A stretch of DNA of 64,000 nt, from assembly GCF_018642165.1 (NCBI RefSeq), contig NZ_JAHHZM010000003.1:186001-250000 (forward strand). Reading direction: 5' to 3'. This DNA is from Echinicola shivajiensis (GTDB lineage Bacteria; Bacteroidota; Bacteroidia; Cytophagales; Cyclobacteriaceae). The notes under the pieces were generated by a model. The model saw only the letters and a list, made by a program, of their open reading frames with translations, did no database searches and was not told the DNA's origin. Numbering within the stretch: position 1 is the first letter of the stretch; the number at the start of each line of letters is the position of its first letter. This document shows, piece after piece, positions 8,997 through 17,009 of the stretch. The position numbers were made by a program, and so were the translations under genes.

Positions 8997-10348
8997 GTAG
9001 AAAGTACGTATTGATCATAATGCTTTGGAGCATATCCCTATGCGCAGTGGCACAGGTGCAGGAGGAAAAGGACTGGGAGATTTCTCCAGATGTCCATTAT
9101 CGCTCCTTTTGGATGAATACCGCCTATCCAGGATTTGATTTTCGCTCGGATTACGCCTTGGGAATGAGCCTGAACCTGGGGGCCAAGCTCAGCTACCGCA
9201 AAAATTGGCATTTTGGTCTGGGCTATCGCCTATTTGGCAATGTGTTCAGTTCTGAATTTTGGACTCCTGATCCGATATCAGGAAGACCTAGCCGCTACGA
9301 GCCAGGATTGTTTGATCTGCAAAATCCAAGTGACAGGTTCTTTGGTACTTTGGAGACCCTATATCTAGGCTATGAAGGGGCAAAGTTTGGCTTCAATATC
9401 GGTCGGATGGGGATTGACCAGGACTGGATCAATGCCCAGGATGGAAGATTGTCACCAACCTTCATGGAAGGTTTGCATACATGGTTCCGTCCGGATGAAC
9501 GCTGGAAATTTTCCATTTGGGCCATCAATAGGTTCAGCATAAGAGGTAGTAAAGACTGGCTGAATCCCGGGGAAACCATAGGGCTTTTTCCAGTAGGTAG
9601 ATCTGAGCTGGGCATCCCTTCCGAATATGCCGGCAATACCCATAGCCCTTGGTCAGGGATAGTGGAGATTGACCGCAACTGGCGGGAAGGATGGCAGCTG
9701 CATTATTCCAATACCATGGCAGCGAATCTTTTCACGACTTCCATTCTGCAGATCGAGAAAAGGAGAAAACTGGAAAACAGTTCCTGGATGTATGGGCTGC
9801 AAATGGGCTATCAAAGTGGCATAGGAGAAGGCGGGGATGCAGATACTGTGCTTCGCTATAAGAATCCTGAAGATAGGAATTATTCCATTTCTACAAGGGT
9901 GCTCTGGAAGCCGAGGAACTGGACCCTTCATTTGAACTATACCCATGTGGATGGCAAGGGACGCTGGCTAAGTCCAAGGGAATGGGGTAAGGATGCTTGG
10001 TATACCTTTATTCCAAGGGAAAGAAATGAAGGAAATAGTCAGCTGGATGCCCTGACGGCCCATGTGGCTTATAGGCTGAAAAATATCCCTATGAGTTTCT
10101 ATACCTGGGGCGGATTACACTGGCTGCCTGATCTCAGTGATGCCCAGGCCAATAAGTACAATATGCCGAGTTATAGGCAAATCAATTTGGGGATGAAGTA
10201 CCAGCCTGAAAATATCAAGGGACTGGATGTACACCTGATGCTGATCAGCAAGGAGCCCATGGACAGTGAAGGCCTGAGCAATGGACAGATTTTCAATAAG
10301 GTAGAAATGCTCCATTTCAATGCTATCGTCAATTGGCGCTGGAATTAG
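8993..10348 (+). CDS. OprD-like outer-membrane porin
   Basis: This 451-residue protein has a signal peptide ending near AVAQ (residue 21) and alternating amphipathic strands typical of an 18-stranded barrel. The segment GRPSRYEPGLFDLQNP and LGYEGAKFGFNIGRMGIDQDW followed by QDGRLSPTFMEGL resemble Bacteroidota proteins annotated as OprD-family porins. Its ATG overlaps the cytochrome stop (ATGA), so the two are translated together. A likely role is to pass the cytochrome's anionic substrate or product through the outer membrane. That coupling is inferred from the overlap only. Confidence 0.7.
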   Translation: MSRKYVLIIMLWSISLCAVAQVQEEKDWEISPDVHYRSFWMNTAYPGFDFRSDYALGMSLNLGAKLSYRKNWHFGLGYRLFGNVFSSEFWTPDPISGRPSRYEPGLFDLQNPSDRFFGTLETLYLGYEGAKFGFNIGRMGIDQDWINAQDGRLSPTFMEGLHTWFRPDERWKFSIWAINRFSIRGSKDWLNPGETIGLFPVGRSELGIPSEYAGNTHSPWSGIVEIDRNWREGWQLHYSNTMAANLFTTSILQIEKRRKLENSSWMYGLQMGYQSGIGEGGDADTVLRYKNPEDRNYSISTRVLWKPRNWTLHLNYTHVDGKGRWLSPREWGKDAWYTFIPRERNEGNSQLDALTAHVAYRLKNIPMSFYTWGGLHWLPDLSDAQANKYNMPSYRQINLGMKYQPENIKGLDVHLMLISKEPMDSEGLSNGQIFNKVEMLHFNAIVNWRWN

Positions 10349-10380
10349 CGGATAGATAAAATAATAATTAAGCTGCTTTT

Positions 10381-10530
10381 TTTGTCATGCTGATCCGCCT
10401 AGGCGGACAGGCGCAAGAGCCTTTCCCCTTGACCAAGGGGAAAGCATCTCTTCCACTAATTTAAATTCGGAGGCATAGCTATTATGGTTAAACTGCTTCC
10501 TTGTCATACTGACGATAGGAAGAATCTCTT
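10381..10530. repeat. Dispersed palindromic element, TGTCAT..CTGA type (two units)
   Basis: Unit one (10381-10410) begins TTTGTCATGCTGATCC and contains the palindrome TCCGCCTAGGCGGA (10394-10407). It is followed by CCCCTTG-AC-CAAGGGG (10425-10440). Unit two (10501-10530) reads TTGTCATACTGACGATAGG and ends AATCTCTT. Related units appear at 17282, 21331 and, inverted, at 30430-30461. No gene lies in 10349-10845. Confidence 0.65.
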
Positions 10531-10792
10531 TTTCTGAGTATAAAGTTAATTTAGAGATTTCTCCAATGGTCGAAATGAAAAGACTGAATATTTCATCTTT
10601 CTGCTCATAAAATTGCCTCCATGTAGTGTCTAAACTTTGGGGGCTATTCTAACCCTAGGGTATTTTTTTTGAATATTGAGTTTTAAAGGATATATCAATT
10701 TGTAAATGCTTACCAATAAGTATGAAGTGTTTGTAAATGGATTTTTAGCCTTAAAATAGTTTTTAAAAGGCTTTTTTAGATAATAAAGATAT

Positions 10793-10831
10793 AGTGTATA
10801 TATGCGCAATGTGTATATACACTCGTTGGCG
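10793..10831 (+). other. attC-like boundary A (start of cassette 1)
   Basis: A perfect 10-bp inverted repeat, AGTGTATATA (10793-10802) and TATATACACT (10814-10823), is followed at once by C-GTTGGCG (GTT at 10825). GTTGGCGGTA (10825-10834) is exactly complementary to TACCGCCAAC at 11930-11939, just after the gene that follows. This is the relation expected between the first bases of an integron cassette and the R'' box of its own attC. GTTGGCG departs from GTTRRRY at one position. Confidence 0.5.
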
Positions 10832-10845
10832 GTAATACTTGATGT

Positions 10846-11928
10846 ATGAATGAGAGAGAACAAGATCTAAAAAGCATATCAAATGAATTTGCGAATTGGG
10901 AAGTCAAAATTGCCAATTTAAACTCCTTGAATTTCTATGATGCAAACATCATTTCTGAAAACACGGTATGTGAACTGTTAAACATGGTTTTTAGCTATCA
11001 ATTGATTAATATCAATAGTAAATCCAAAAATCAAGCAGCGATAGATTTAGGAGATGAAACAAATAGAATTTCTTATCAAATAACATCTACTAAAACAAGT
11101 CAGAAGATTCAAAAAAGTCTGGATACTTTCTTTGAAAATGAACTTGAGAATTCATATGATGAACTCTTCTTTCCAATCCTTGGCAAGAAACAGAAGAAAT
11201 ACCCAAAACTAAACTTACCAACTGGTTTTTCATTTGAACCACAACGGAATATTCTAGATTTCAGAGATTTACTCCATTTTATAAGTTTTCTTCCTAACTC
11301 CAAAATCAAGAAAGTCAACAAAATCTTACTTGAACATAATAGTAGTCCTCAACCTAGGTCAGCTTCTACTAAAGCAAACAGGATAAAAAGAAATCTCGCT
11401 CTTAAAAAAAGAATGAAAAGGGAGTTGCTCGTAGACCTAGATAGACAGCACTGGAAAAGAGCGATGTATGAACCATACATAAGATTCAAGTATCATAACA
11501 TTATTATACGTTCTGTTGAGAATGATACTTTTCCAGATGATCATGAAATTACTGGAAAAATGAGTAACTGGTTCAAAGGAGAGTTTTGGGACTTTTATGA
11601 CAATGGCTTAGAATTAATTGGAAGAGGAGGTGAAGCCATTTTCGATAAAGACGGACATTGGGATATTCTAGACTGGAGAAAGGATTCGAGAAGAACTAGC
11701 TCTAACTACGAAGTAGTTTCTTATCAAGACTTTTTAAGGATTCCCTACGAATACATTGTTGAATTAGACATGGATACTGACCAGTATTATGCTTTACCTG
11801 CTCTCTATGTTGAATACGCTAAAGACGGAATGCCTTATGAAGAAATTCTACCTGGAATAGCAGGCACTTTTGAACATAAGCAGCTGACATACTACTTCGA
11901 TAAAGAAATGAAGAAGGAATTAAAATAA
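10846..11928 (+). CDS. SMEK-domain protein (cassette 1)
   Basis: This 360-residue protein begins 21 bp after boundary A. Residues 1-110 match the SMEK domain: NFYDANIISENTVCELLNMV, YQLININ, then KNQAAIDLGDETNRISYQITST. The A-x-D-L-(G)-D...I-x-Y-Q-I-T pattern resembles a PD-(D/E)xK nuclease core in layout (Asp, then Gln-x-Thr), which is my inference. Residues 200-360 are an unrecognised soluble C-terminal part rich in Trp, Tyr and acidic residues. SMEK domains sit at the N-terminus of varied proteins, several in conflict or defence contexts. The gene is clearly more AT-rich than the flanking core genes. A precise function cannot be given. Confidence 0.75.
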   Translation: MNEREQDLKSISNEFANWEVKIANLNSLNFYDANIISENTVCELLNMVFSYQLININSKSKNQAAIDLGDETNRISYQITSTKTSQKIQKSLDTFFENELENSYDELFFPILGKKQKKYPKLNLPTGFSFEPQRNILDFRDLLHFISFLPNSKIKKVNKILLEHNSSPQPRSASTKANRIKRNLALKKRMKRELLVDLDRQHWKRAMYEPYIRFKYHNIIIRSVENDTFPDDHEITGKMSNWFKGEFWDFYDNGLELIGRGGEAIFDKDGHWDILDWRKDSRRTSSNYEVVSYQDFLRIPYEYIVELDMDTDQYYALPALYVEYAKDGMPYEEILPGIAGTFEHKQLTYYFDKEMKKELK

Positions 11929-11932
11929 CTAC

Positions 11933-12049
11933 CGCCAACAAACTATATAGCGTATGCCATTAATTAGTTACTTGAAACTGAAATACAAAACCGATACTTT
12001 AGTAGATATTTGAAAGTTCAGAGGCACATGCCATATCTGGACGTTACAT
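11933..12049 (+). other. attC-like site B
   Basis: This site starts with CGCCAAC (11933-11939), close to RYYYAAC, right after the SMEK gene. It ends with GTTACAT (12043-12049), 16 bp before the next gene. Between them, the stretch after R'' (CTATATAGCGTATGCC) and the reverse complement of the stretch before R' agree at about 11 of 16 positions, giving a long bulged stem. The 117-bp length is within the attC range. Confidence 0.45.
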
Positions 12050-12064
12050 CTTAGAAAAAAAACA

Positions 12065-12763
12065 ATGTTTAACAGTTTAAAAACGGTTTTATTATTAATC
12101 AATCTAATTTTAATGATATCAGCAGAGGTGAATGGACAAAACAAACATACAGTTACGATAGAAGACCAAATATTGATTTTTCCAAGTAGGTTCAGTCTCA
12201 GAGTAAATTGTGTCTCATCAAACATCCTAGCTAAAAAATGGATGGGAGGAGAGGAATATGTTTCAAAAGATAGTGTTCTTAAAATATTAGGGGAAATCGA
12301 ACTTTTAAAGATAATTGAGGCTCCAAATGATTCAATTGATAAATCAATGAGGCGATATCTTGATGTTATCTATGTAGAGGCTAAAGGAATAAAACCGTAT
12401 AATGAATTAAAGGAAAAACTCCACCTCAAAGCTCTAATTTTAGTTGAAGAATATCATGTAAATAATTTCAATCAACTCGAATCAAGTCTAATTGATAAAA
12501 TGATTGAAGATGCTAAAATAATTGCGATAAGAGAACTTGCAGAAAATGGAAAAGAGATAAATAAAATACTCAGCTATGAAGAAGTCAAAGAACTAAGTGA
12601 AGCTACCGAAACTTATGAAGAAGAGGCCCTTCAAAATGAGGAGGGATTTGCACTTCTAATAGGAGATAAATTTATAGAAGAAAATTACCAAGGACACTTA
12701 ATAAATGAATTGGGACAAATTGTACTAAAAAAGAAACTTCAAGTGAATTTCGAAATTAAATAA
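12065..12763 (+). CDS. Secreted protein of unknown function (cassette 2)
   Basis: This 232-residue protein has a hydrophobic N-terminal signal (residues 4-20) and a likely cleavage near VNGQ. The mature part is charged, with a helix-rich C-terminal half carrying many Glu and Lys residues (ETYEEEALQNEE). I do not recognise a family; the lysine-rich repeat-free layout only suggests a soluble periplasmic protein. The gene begins 16 bp after attC-like site B and ends 8 bp before the clearest attC-like site. It is AT-rich like its cassette neighbours and unlike the surrounding genes. It is probably a real gene because the reading frame is long, has a signal peptide and fills the cassette. Confidence 0.6.
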   Translation: MFNSLKTVLLLINLILMISAEVNGQNKHTVTIEDQILIFPSRFSLRVNCVSSNILAKKWMGGEEYVSKDSVLKILGEIELLKIIEAPNDSIDKSMRRYLDVIYVEAKGIKPYNELKEKLHLKALILVEEYHVNNFNQLESSLIDKMIEDAKIIAIRELAENGKEINKILSYEEVKELSEATETYEEEALQNEEGFALLIGDKFIEENYQGHLINELGQIVLKKKLQVNFEIK

Positions 12764-12770
12764 ATACGAG

Positions 12771-12836
12771 ACATAACACTACATAAAACGCCCAGCCTTC
12801 CCATATGGTCTGGCCGTCGTTTATGTAGCGTTAGGT
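12771..12836 (+). other. attC-like site C (best formed)
   Basis: This 66-bp palindrome begins ACATAAC (12771-12777; RYYYAAC with one mismatch) and ends GTTAGGT (12830-12836; exact GTTRRRY). Inside are complementary arms: CTACATAAAACG (12779-12790) pairs with CGTTTATGTAG (12818-12828) with one unpaired A, the kind of extrahelical base attC hairpins use. The stem continues through CCCAG/CTGG. This is the strongest evidence that the region is an integron cassette array. Confidence 0.65.
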
Positions 12837-12849
12837 AGCATTTGAAAAA

Positions 12850-13503
12850 ATGACCAAGATTTTTGACGAAATAGAAAAATTTAAAAATTGGGCAGAGACT
12901 TATTCTGATATTCCTCAAGACGAGCGTGATGGTGAATGGGAATGTGATTATTCTGACTGGCCAATTATCTGGACTGAATTTGAAGATTTCTTAAATGACA
13001 GTCATTACTCAAATTGGACTGATGAAGAAATAAATAATGTTCTCTACATCATTGCACGAGATAATGAGACCAATTCAATAATCGAACTTATTTCTGAACG
13101 ACCAAAAACTTTTGAATTCATAGCTAAAGCGGGTTTGAGCTTTAATAGCCTTGATACTAAATGGCAAATTGTAGAAAAGCTCTACAAGATTGAAAACAAG
13201 TCAGATACAGAACTATTAGTTGAGAAGTACCTGAAACAGGATATCGAATATGTTTCGCGAATGGCTATTAAGACACTGGGTCGATTAAAATCAAATTTAA
13301 CTGAGAAATATTGCGAAAAAGCCTGGGAGTGGAATAAAAATGATCCAATGAGTGAATATCAAAGAATGATGGCATTGACTGTACTGTTTGAATTTGGATC
13401 GCCATTAACATCCAAGTATATCAAATTGGCTAAAGAAGATGGACGCGAATATTTGGTTAGACAAGCTATCAATATTGAAAATAAAGCCGGTAATACTGTG
13501 TAA
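12850..13503 (+). CDS. HEAT-repeat-like protein (cassette 3)
   Basis: This 217-residue soluble protein has no signal peptide. The N-terminal 60 residues are acidic and Trp-rich (DGEWECDYSDWPIIWTEF). From about residue 70 on it has paired amphipathic helices of the HEAT type, for example VEKYLKQDIEYVSRMAIKTL followed by RMMALTVLFEFGSPLTSKY. HEAT-like cassettes usually act in protein-protein contacts; no catalytic motif is seen. The start is 14 bp after the attC-like core GTTAGGT. The C-terminal end (NKAGNTV) runs into the next palindrome, as expected for compact cassettes. The specific role is unknown. Confidence 0.65.
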   Translation: MTKIFDEIEKFKNWAETYSDIPQDERDGEWECDYSDWPIIWTEFEDFLNDSHYSNWTDEEINNVLYIIARDNETNSIIELISERPKTFEFIAKAGLSFNSLDTKWQIVEKLYKIENKSDTELLVEKYLKQDIEYVSRMAIKTLGRLKSNLTEKYCEKAWEWNKNDPMSEYQRMMALTVLFEFGSPLTSKYIKLAKEDGREYLVRQAINIENKAGNTV

Positions 13504-13539
13504 AATGTATTAAAACGCATTTTATACTCTACGTTGTAC
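13490..13539 (+). other. attC-like site D (weak)
   Basis: This short palindrome overlaps the end of the HEAT-like gene. GTGTAAAATG (13498-13507) pairs with CATTTTATAC (13518-13527) at 9 of 10 positions. It ends GTTGTAC (13533-13539), 18 bp before the next start, and GTAATAC (13490-13496) is a 5-of-7 partner of the last box. The core departs from GTTRRRY, so this boundary is less certain. Confidence 0.35.
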
Positions 13540-13556
13540 ACTATTAAATGAACTAA

Positions 13557-13982
13557 GTGAAACAGATAAGACGATTACTTTTTGGACTTGTAACGATAAT
13601 CCTTGTCAGCTGTGGAAATCCACATTATAAAGCTTTTAAGCAATTGGACAATATGCCAGAAGCTGACTACTCATATGTTATTGAACCTGAGTTTATCTCA
13701 TCTAAGGACGAATTGGAATTTAAGATAAAAGGGCTTTACGAAGCGGAAGAAGTCAGGTTTTCCATTGGAAAATACCACAACTACGACAATGAAACGATGG
13801 AACAAATCAATGAAGATTATTGGGTTCATTTCGTTATATACAACAGTCCTACAATTGATATTTATGATGAACGTGAACTTAAAACAGAGGGACGAAAAAT
13901 TGCCAAACTTGTAATGGACGAAATCAAGAATAAGGACTCTTACGACAAGATTCAGATTACCTTTATGAACCAGTGGAAATAA
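13557..13982 (+). CDS. Small lipoprotein of unknown function (cassette 4)
   Basis: This 141-residue protein starts at GTG 13557; the nearby ATG at 13548 is followed by a stop after one codon, so GTG is the only sensible start. MKQIRRLLFGLVTIILVSCG is a classic lipoprotein signal with lipobox VSCG. The rest is a small charged domain with no family I can name. It is AT-rich and lies 18 bp after attC-like site D. It is likely anchored in a membrane facing the periplasm. The lack of Asp at +2 gives no clear inner-membrane retention signal. Confidence 0.6.
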   Translation: MKQIRRLLFGLVTIILVSCGNPHYKAFKQLDNMPEADYSYVIEPEFISSKDELEFKIKGLYEAEEVRFSIGKYHNYDNETMEQINEDYWVHFVIYNSPTIDIYDERELKTEGRKIAKLVMDEIKNKDSYDKIQITFMNQWK

Positions 13983-14063
13983 GGAGAAAATATTCGACAG
14001 ATAAAGCATCCTGAATTTTTCAAGTATCCATCATTTGAAGAGACAACAATGTTTGAAGAAAAA

Positions 14064-14130
14064 TAAAAACGGTGCTCACATAGTCTATAGCTCATAACCT
14101 CGCTATAGCACCTTACACAAAACGTTAACA
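14064..14130 (+). other. attC-like site E (weak; end of cassette cluster)
   Basis: A nested palindrome: GGTG (14071-14074) with CACC (14109-14112), enclosing CTATAGC (14085-14091) with GCTATAG (14102-14108). It is followed by AACGTTAACA (core GTTAACA at 14124). As at the other boundaries, CGTT ends the structure. R'' is poorly formed (TAAAAAC). Beyond it the DNA returns to ordinary genes. Confidence 0.35.
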
Positions 14131-14232
14131 TCAACCAATAGAACTGAAAAATGAAATCAAACCTATACCTTAAATCACCAGAATTAGATCACTAGATTCT
14201 CATCTATTCTAATTTTAAGATACTTCCTCTAA

Positions 14233-14601
14233 TTACCTTGATCCAAAATGCTCACGGGACTGTATAATTGCTGTGAAATTATCTTTGGCCCAAGTTGCCA
14301 GACCATGTAAATGAGGAATTAAACTTTTACCTCTTTCGGTTAGTCTGTATTCCACTTTAGGAGGAATAACTGGAAAAATCTCCCTTTCAATTAATCCATC
14401 TGCTTCGAGGTTCTTAAGTGTAGTCGATAACATTTTTTGGGAAATCGACGCGATTACTTTATGAATCTCATTAAATCTTAATACATCAAAATCATCCAAA
14501 ACTAATAGCACCAGCATTGACCATTTATCTCCAATTCGGTCTAATATGTTACGAACTGGACAATTGTCTACATCAGAATAAATTTTCAAATTATTTTTCA
14601 T
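14233..14601 (-). CDS. HxlR-family transcriptional regulator
   Basis: This 122-residue winged-helix protein is of full HxlR length. Family features are DNCPVRNILDRIGDKWSMLV with a single conserved Cys14 (the usual redox or electrophile sensor), RFNEIHKVIASISQKMLSTT in the recognition helices, and the wing VPPKVEYRLTERG. It is divergent from the NmrA/QOR2-like reductase gene, and the shared 131-bp gap contains tandem repeat operators. The same pairing (HxlR regulator next to a quinone or aldehyde reductase) is known for ytfH/ytfG in E. coli. It probably represses both genes until the cysteine is modified. Confidence 0.9.
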   Translation of the reverse strand: MKNNLKIYSDVDNCPVRNILDRIGDKWSMLVLLVLDDFDVLRFNEIHKVIASISQKMLSTTLKNLEADGLIEREIFPVIPPKVEYRLTERGKSLIPHLHGLATWAKDNFTAIIQSREHFGSR

Positions 14602-14627
14602 TATAACTTATTGATAATCAGTAATTG

Positions 14628-14710
14628 TTACTTTCAGGTAAGTGCTTTACTTTCTGGTAAGTTCTTGAATAGTATATAGTTACCTTTTACCTTTAACTTA
14701 CTAAAAGTAA
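14628..14710. promoter_or_regulatory. Tandem operator-like repeats for the HxlR regulator
   Basis: TTACTTTCAGGTAAGT (14628-14643) and TTACTTTCTGGTAAGT (14647-14662) differ at one base and are spaced 19 bp start to start, so they lie nearly on one DNA face. A third element, TTACT-AAA-AGTAA (14698-14710), is a true inverted repeat 23 bp before the reductase ATG. HxlR proteins bind such TACT/AGTA-type sites. Assignment to this regulator is inferred from position. Confidence 0.55.
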
Positions 14711-14732
14711 TCTAATATAAATATAATACCTA

Positions 14733-15620
14733 ATGAGCAAGATATTAATTACAGGAGCTACCGGAGGACTAGGGTCAGCAGTAGCCTATTATTTAAAGGA
14801 TAAATCCCCAGAACAATCAATCGCAGTTTTAGTAAGGGATGGGAAATCCGAAAAAGCCCTTAAGTTCAAGGAGGAAGGTTTTGATATAAGGGTCGCTGAT
14901 TATAATGATCCATCCGCTTTATCAGAAGCATTTGCGGGAATAGATATCCTGTATTTTGTTTCAGGAAGTGATATGACAAAGCGCGACGTTCAACACAAAA
15001 ATGTGGTGGGGGCAGCTAAGTCTGCTGGCATTGCACACATTTTATATACCAGTGTAAGTCTGAACAACCTTTCCACTGAAGCACCCTTGTATGGTGCCAT
15101 GAAAATACATTTGGACACAGAGGCCTGGATAAAGGAAACAGGATTAAAATACACATTTTTACGCCACAATCTATACAGTGAAATTATCCCTATGTTCTTA
15201 GGGGCAAAAGAACAGTTACTTGCTAGCAAAATGGTTTATTTGCCCACAGGAGAAGGGAAAACAGCTTTTGTTCCAAGATCAGAATTAGCAGAAATAGGCG
15301 CAAATGTCCTTGCCGATGCAGCTGCTCATGAAAATAAAATTTATGAATTAAATGGAACTGAAAAAGTTACTTTTGCCCAAGTGGCAAAATACTTATCAGA
15401 AATCTTAGGAGAGACCATTTCGTATGTGTCACCTGAGGTGGAGGAATTTGAAAGGAACATGGAAGCCAATGGAGTTCCAGCAGAATATATCGGTATGATG
15501 ACCATTTTTGGATTAGGGATTGCTGAAGGCGTATTCGATGCCCCAGATTCAGATTTGGAAAAACTGCTTGGTAGAAGTTCCCTTGCTATAGTTGAGTTTT
15601 TATCCCAAGTTTATAAATAA
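14733..15620 (+). CDS. NmrA/QOR2-like NAD(P)H-binding reductase
   Basis: This 295-residue atypical short-chain dehydrogenase has the N-terminal Rossmann motif KILITGATGGLGSAVAYYL (GxxGxxG) and FVSGSD at the end of strand 4. The remainder follows the QOR2/YtfG pattern, including HNLYSEIIP and a C-terminal substrate lobe (MEANGVPAEYIGMMT). YtfG-type proteins reduce quinones with NADPH in the cytoplasm. The divergent HxlR regulator and its operator-like repeats suggest induction by quinones, aldehydes or oxidants. The exact substrate cannot be read from sequence. Confidence 0.85.
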   Translation: MSKILITGATGGLGSAVAYYLKDKSPEQSIAVLVRDGKSEKALKFKEEGFDIRVADYNDPSALSEAFAGIDILYFVSGSDMTKRDVQHKNVVGAAKSAGIAHILYTSVSLNNLSTEAPLYGAMKIHLDTEAWIKETGLKYTFLRHNLYSEIIPMFLGAKEQLLASKMVYLPTGEGKTAFVPRSELAEIGANVLADAAAHENKIYELNGTEKVTFAQVAKYLSEILGETISYVSPEVEEFERNMEANGVPAEYIGMMTIFGLGIAEGVFDAPDSDLEKLLGRSSLAIVEFLSQVYK

Positions 15621-15777
15621 CAGTAATCACTTATTTAATGGGGGGACGACAAATCCCCCTACGTTTTTTATTGAATTTTATTCCAATTTGTACTCTAATA
15701 AGTAAGAGTTTACTCCTATAGATGGGGTTTACTTACATTTACAAAGAAGCATGGTTTAAAGTAAATAAATGAATTTC

Positions 15778-15808
15778 TTGAAACTCAATAAGCAAAAAAA
15801 TAGTTTTG
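15778..15808 (+). promoter_or_regulatory. Candidate Bacteroidota promoter
   Basis: TTG (15778-15780) and TAGTTTTG (15801-15808, exact TAnnTTTG) are separated by 20 bp, the expected spacing of -33 and -7 elements. Transcription would start at about 15814, almost at the ATG at 15816, which implies a leaderless or near-leaderless message. Confidence 0.5.
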
Positions 15809-15815
15809 TGGGTTA

Positions 15816-16199
15816 ATGTTTAAGGTAAGATTGAAAACAATCAGAAATATATTCACCGTTGCTTCTTTAGTGGCCATTTATATGATGGCTATGACGGCGA
15901 TCACTTGCCTTCAAAACCAGGAACCTAAGCATCATCAGCTGAGTAGCCAAAACAGCTCCCAAATTGATGTTTTGATGCTTAATTTTAATCATGCTGGCCC
16001 AGTAAAATATTTATCCAGTATCCAGGTCCCTCCTCCCTACGATTCGACTCTTTCTAATGAAAACGGTTCTTGGACTGTTCCAAATTTCCATACTTTCCAG
16101 TTTGAGCGTAACTATCACAGGCAGTTAAGGAAATTGCTCAAAATTCTAATTGAGCAAAAAAAAATAACACTTCTTTACCCATTTCATTTTTTCTTCTAG
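15816..16199 (+). CDS. Small membrane-anchored protein, unknown
   Basis: This 127-residue frame has one hydrophobic segment (about residues 12-31, IFTVASLVAIYMMAMTAITC), a polar middle and a basic C-terminal helix ending in aromatic residues (LLYPFHFFF). I recognise no family. Support for a real gene is the well-spaced promoter just upstream and the long frame in a gene-sized gap. The 280 bp that follow (16200-16479) show nothing. The start might be later (Met34 or nearby) if the transcript is not leaderless. It could be a lipoprotein-like or TonB-less anchor protein, but that is a guess. Confidence 0.4.
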   Translation: MFKVRLKTIRNIFTVASLVAIYMMAMTAITCLQNQEPKHHQLSSQNSSQIDVLMLNFNHAGPVKYLSSIQVPPPYDSTLSNENGSWTVPNFHTFQFERNYHRQLRKLLKILIEQKKITLLYPFHFFF

Positions 16200-16479
16200 T
16201 CTTTTCATGTTGATGATTCAGAGGCTTGTAATGATCATGTCCTCTGATAAATAGCTGACAAAGAACCGTCGGACTATTAATTTATACCGGATAATTTATT
16301 GGGAAATCCTCTAGGGACTTAAATAGCCTATAGGCAATAGTAATGCTTTTGCTTAAGCTTTTGTGCTTGCTGTGAGATATCTTCAGGCTCAAAACTACTT
16401 GATATTTTGCTGTTTAAAGGTTTACTGAAAAGAACCAATTTATTGTCCGTCCAACTATCAAATTATAAAGTCAATTTAA

Positions 16480-16965
16480 ATGGAAATAGAATCAACTGTC
16501 ATGGGGCTAGTGGGACTAGCCCTATGCATAATACCTTTTGTGCTTTTACAAAGAAGTAGAAAAAAGAAGGAACAGGAACTTTTGGGAGGCTTGAATGCTA
16601 TTGCGGATATAGCTAATAATGAGCTGGACATAAGTGATTTTGGTTTTGAATTTGCTATAGGAGTTTCGGCAGATAAAAGCCATGTCTTTTATTATAAGAA
16701 GACCAATGAAAAGGTTCAGGAAGAAAGTATTGCATTAGAGATGGTCGAAAACTGTACCATACATACGGTCAATCGCTTAATTACTGTTAAGGATAAGAAA
16801 GAAAGTATAATTGAAAAATTGGAGCTAATCTTCCTCTTGAAAAATAATGCTAAAAGTCGTTTGGAGTTTTTTAACGGAGAGGAGAAATCACAATTAACTG
16901 GTGAAATGGACTTGATAAAAAAATGGGAGTCTATTATACATCAGTGCATGAGTATTAATAGATGA
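16480..16965 (+). CDS. Membrane-anchored protein of unknown function
   Basis: This 161-residue protein has one N-terminal transmembrane segment (about residues 6-24, VMGLVGLALCIIPFVLL) followed by a basic stop-transfer stretch (QRSRKKKEQE). The remaining 130 residues form a soluble cytoplasmic domain with alternating beta strands (FEFAIGVSADKSHVFYY, KLELIFLLKN), perhaps PH-like. It stands alone and is followed by a good rho-independent terminator, so it is a monocistronic unit. No family is recognised. Confidence 0.65.
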   Translation: MEIESTVMGLVGLALCIIPFVLLQRSRKKKEQELLGGLNAIADIANNELDISDFGFEFAIGVSADKSHVFYYKKTNEKVQEESIALEMVENCTIHTVNRLITVKDKKESIIEKLELIFLLKNNAKSRLEFFNGEEKSQLTGEMDLIKKWESIIHQCMSINR

Positions 16966-16978
16966 TTTTTTGTAGAGG

Positions 16979-17009
16979 CCCTGAATTTTTTTCAGGGTCT
17001 TCTTTTTCT
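16979..17009 (+). terminator. Rho-independent terminator
   Basis: CCCTGA (16979-16984) pairs with TCAGGG (16992-16997), followed by TCTTCTTTTTCT. It lies 14 bp after the stop of the preceding small membrane-protein gene. Confidence 0.75.

Noticed and set aside
7941-10348. Cytochrome/porin pair as a nitrite or metal reductase system
   Set aside because: The motif order around the haem sites fits TsdA, and no multihaem or reductase partner is present.
10793-14130. Complete integron or toxin-antitoxin array
   Set aside because: No integrase, attI or cassette promoter is seen, and none of the four proteins looks like a toxin or antitoxin pair.
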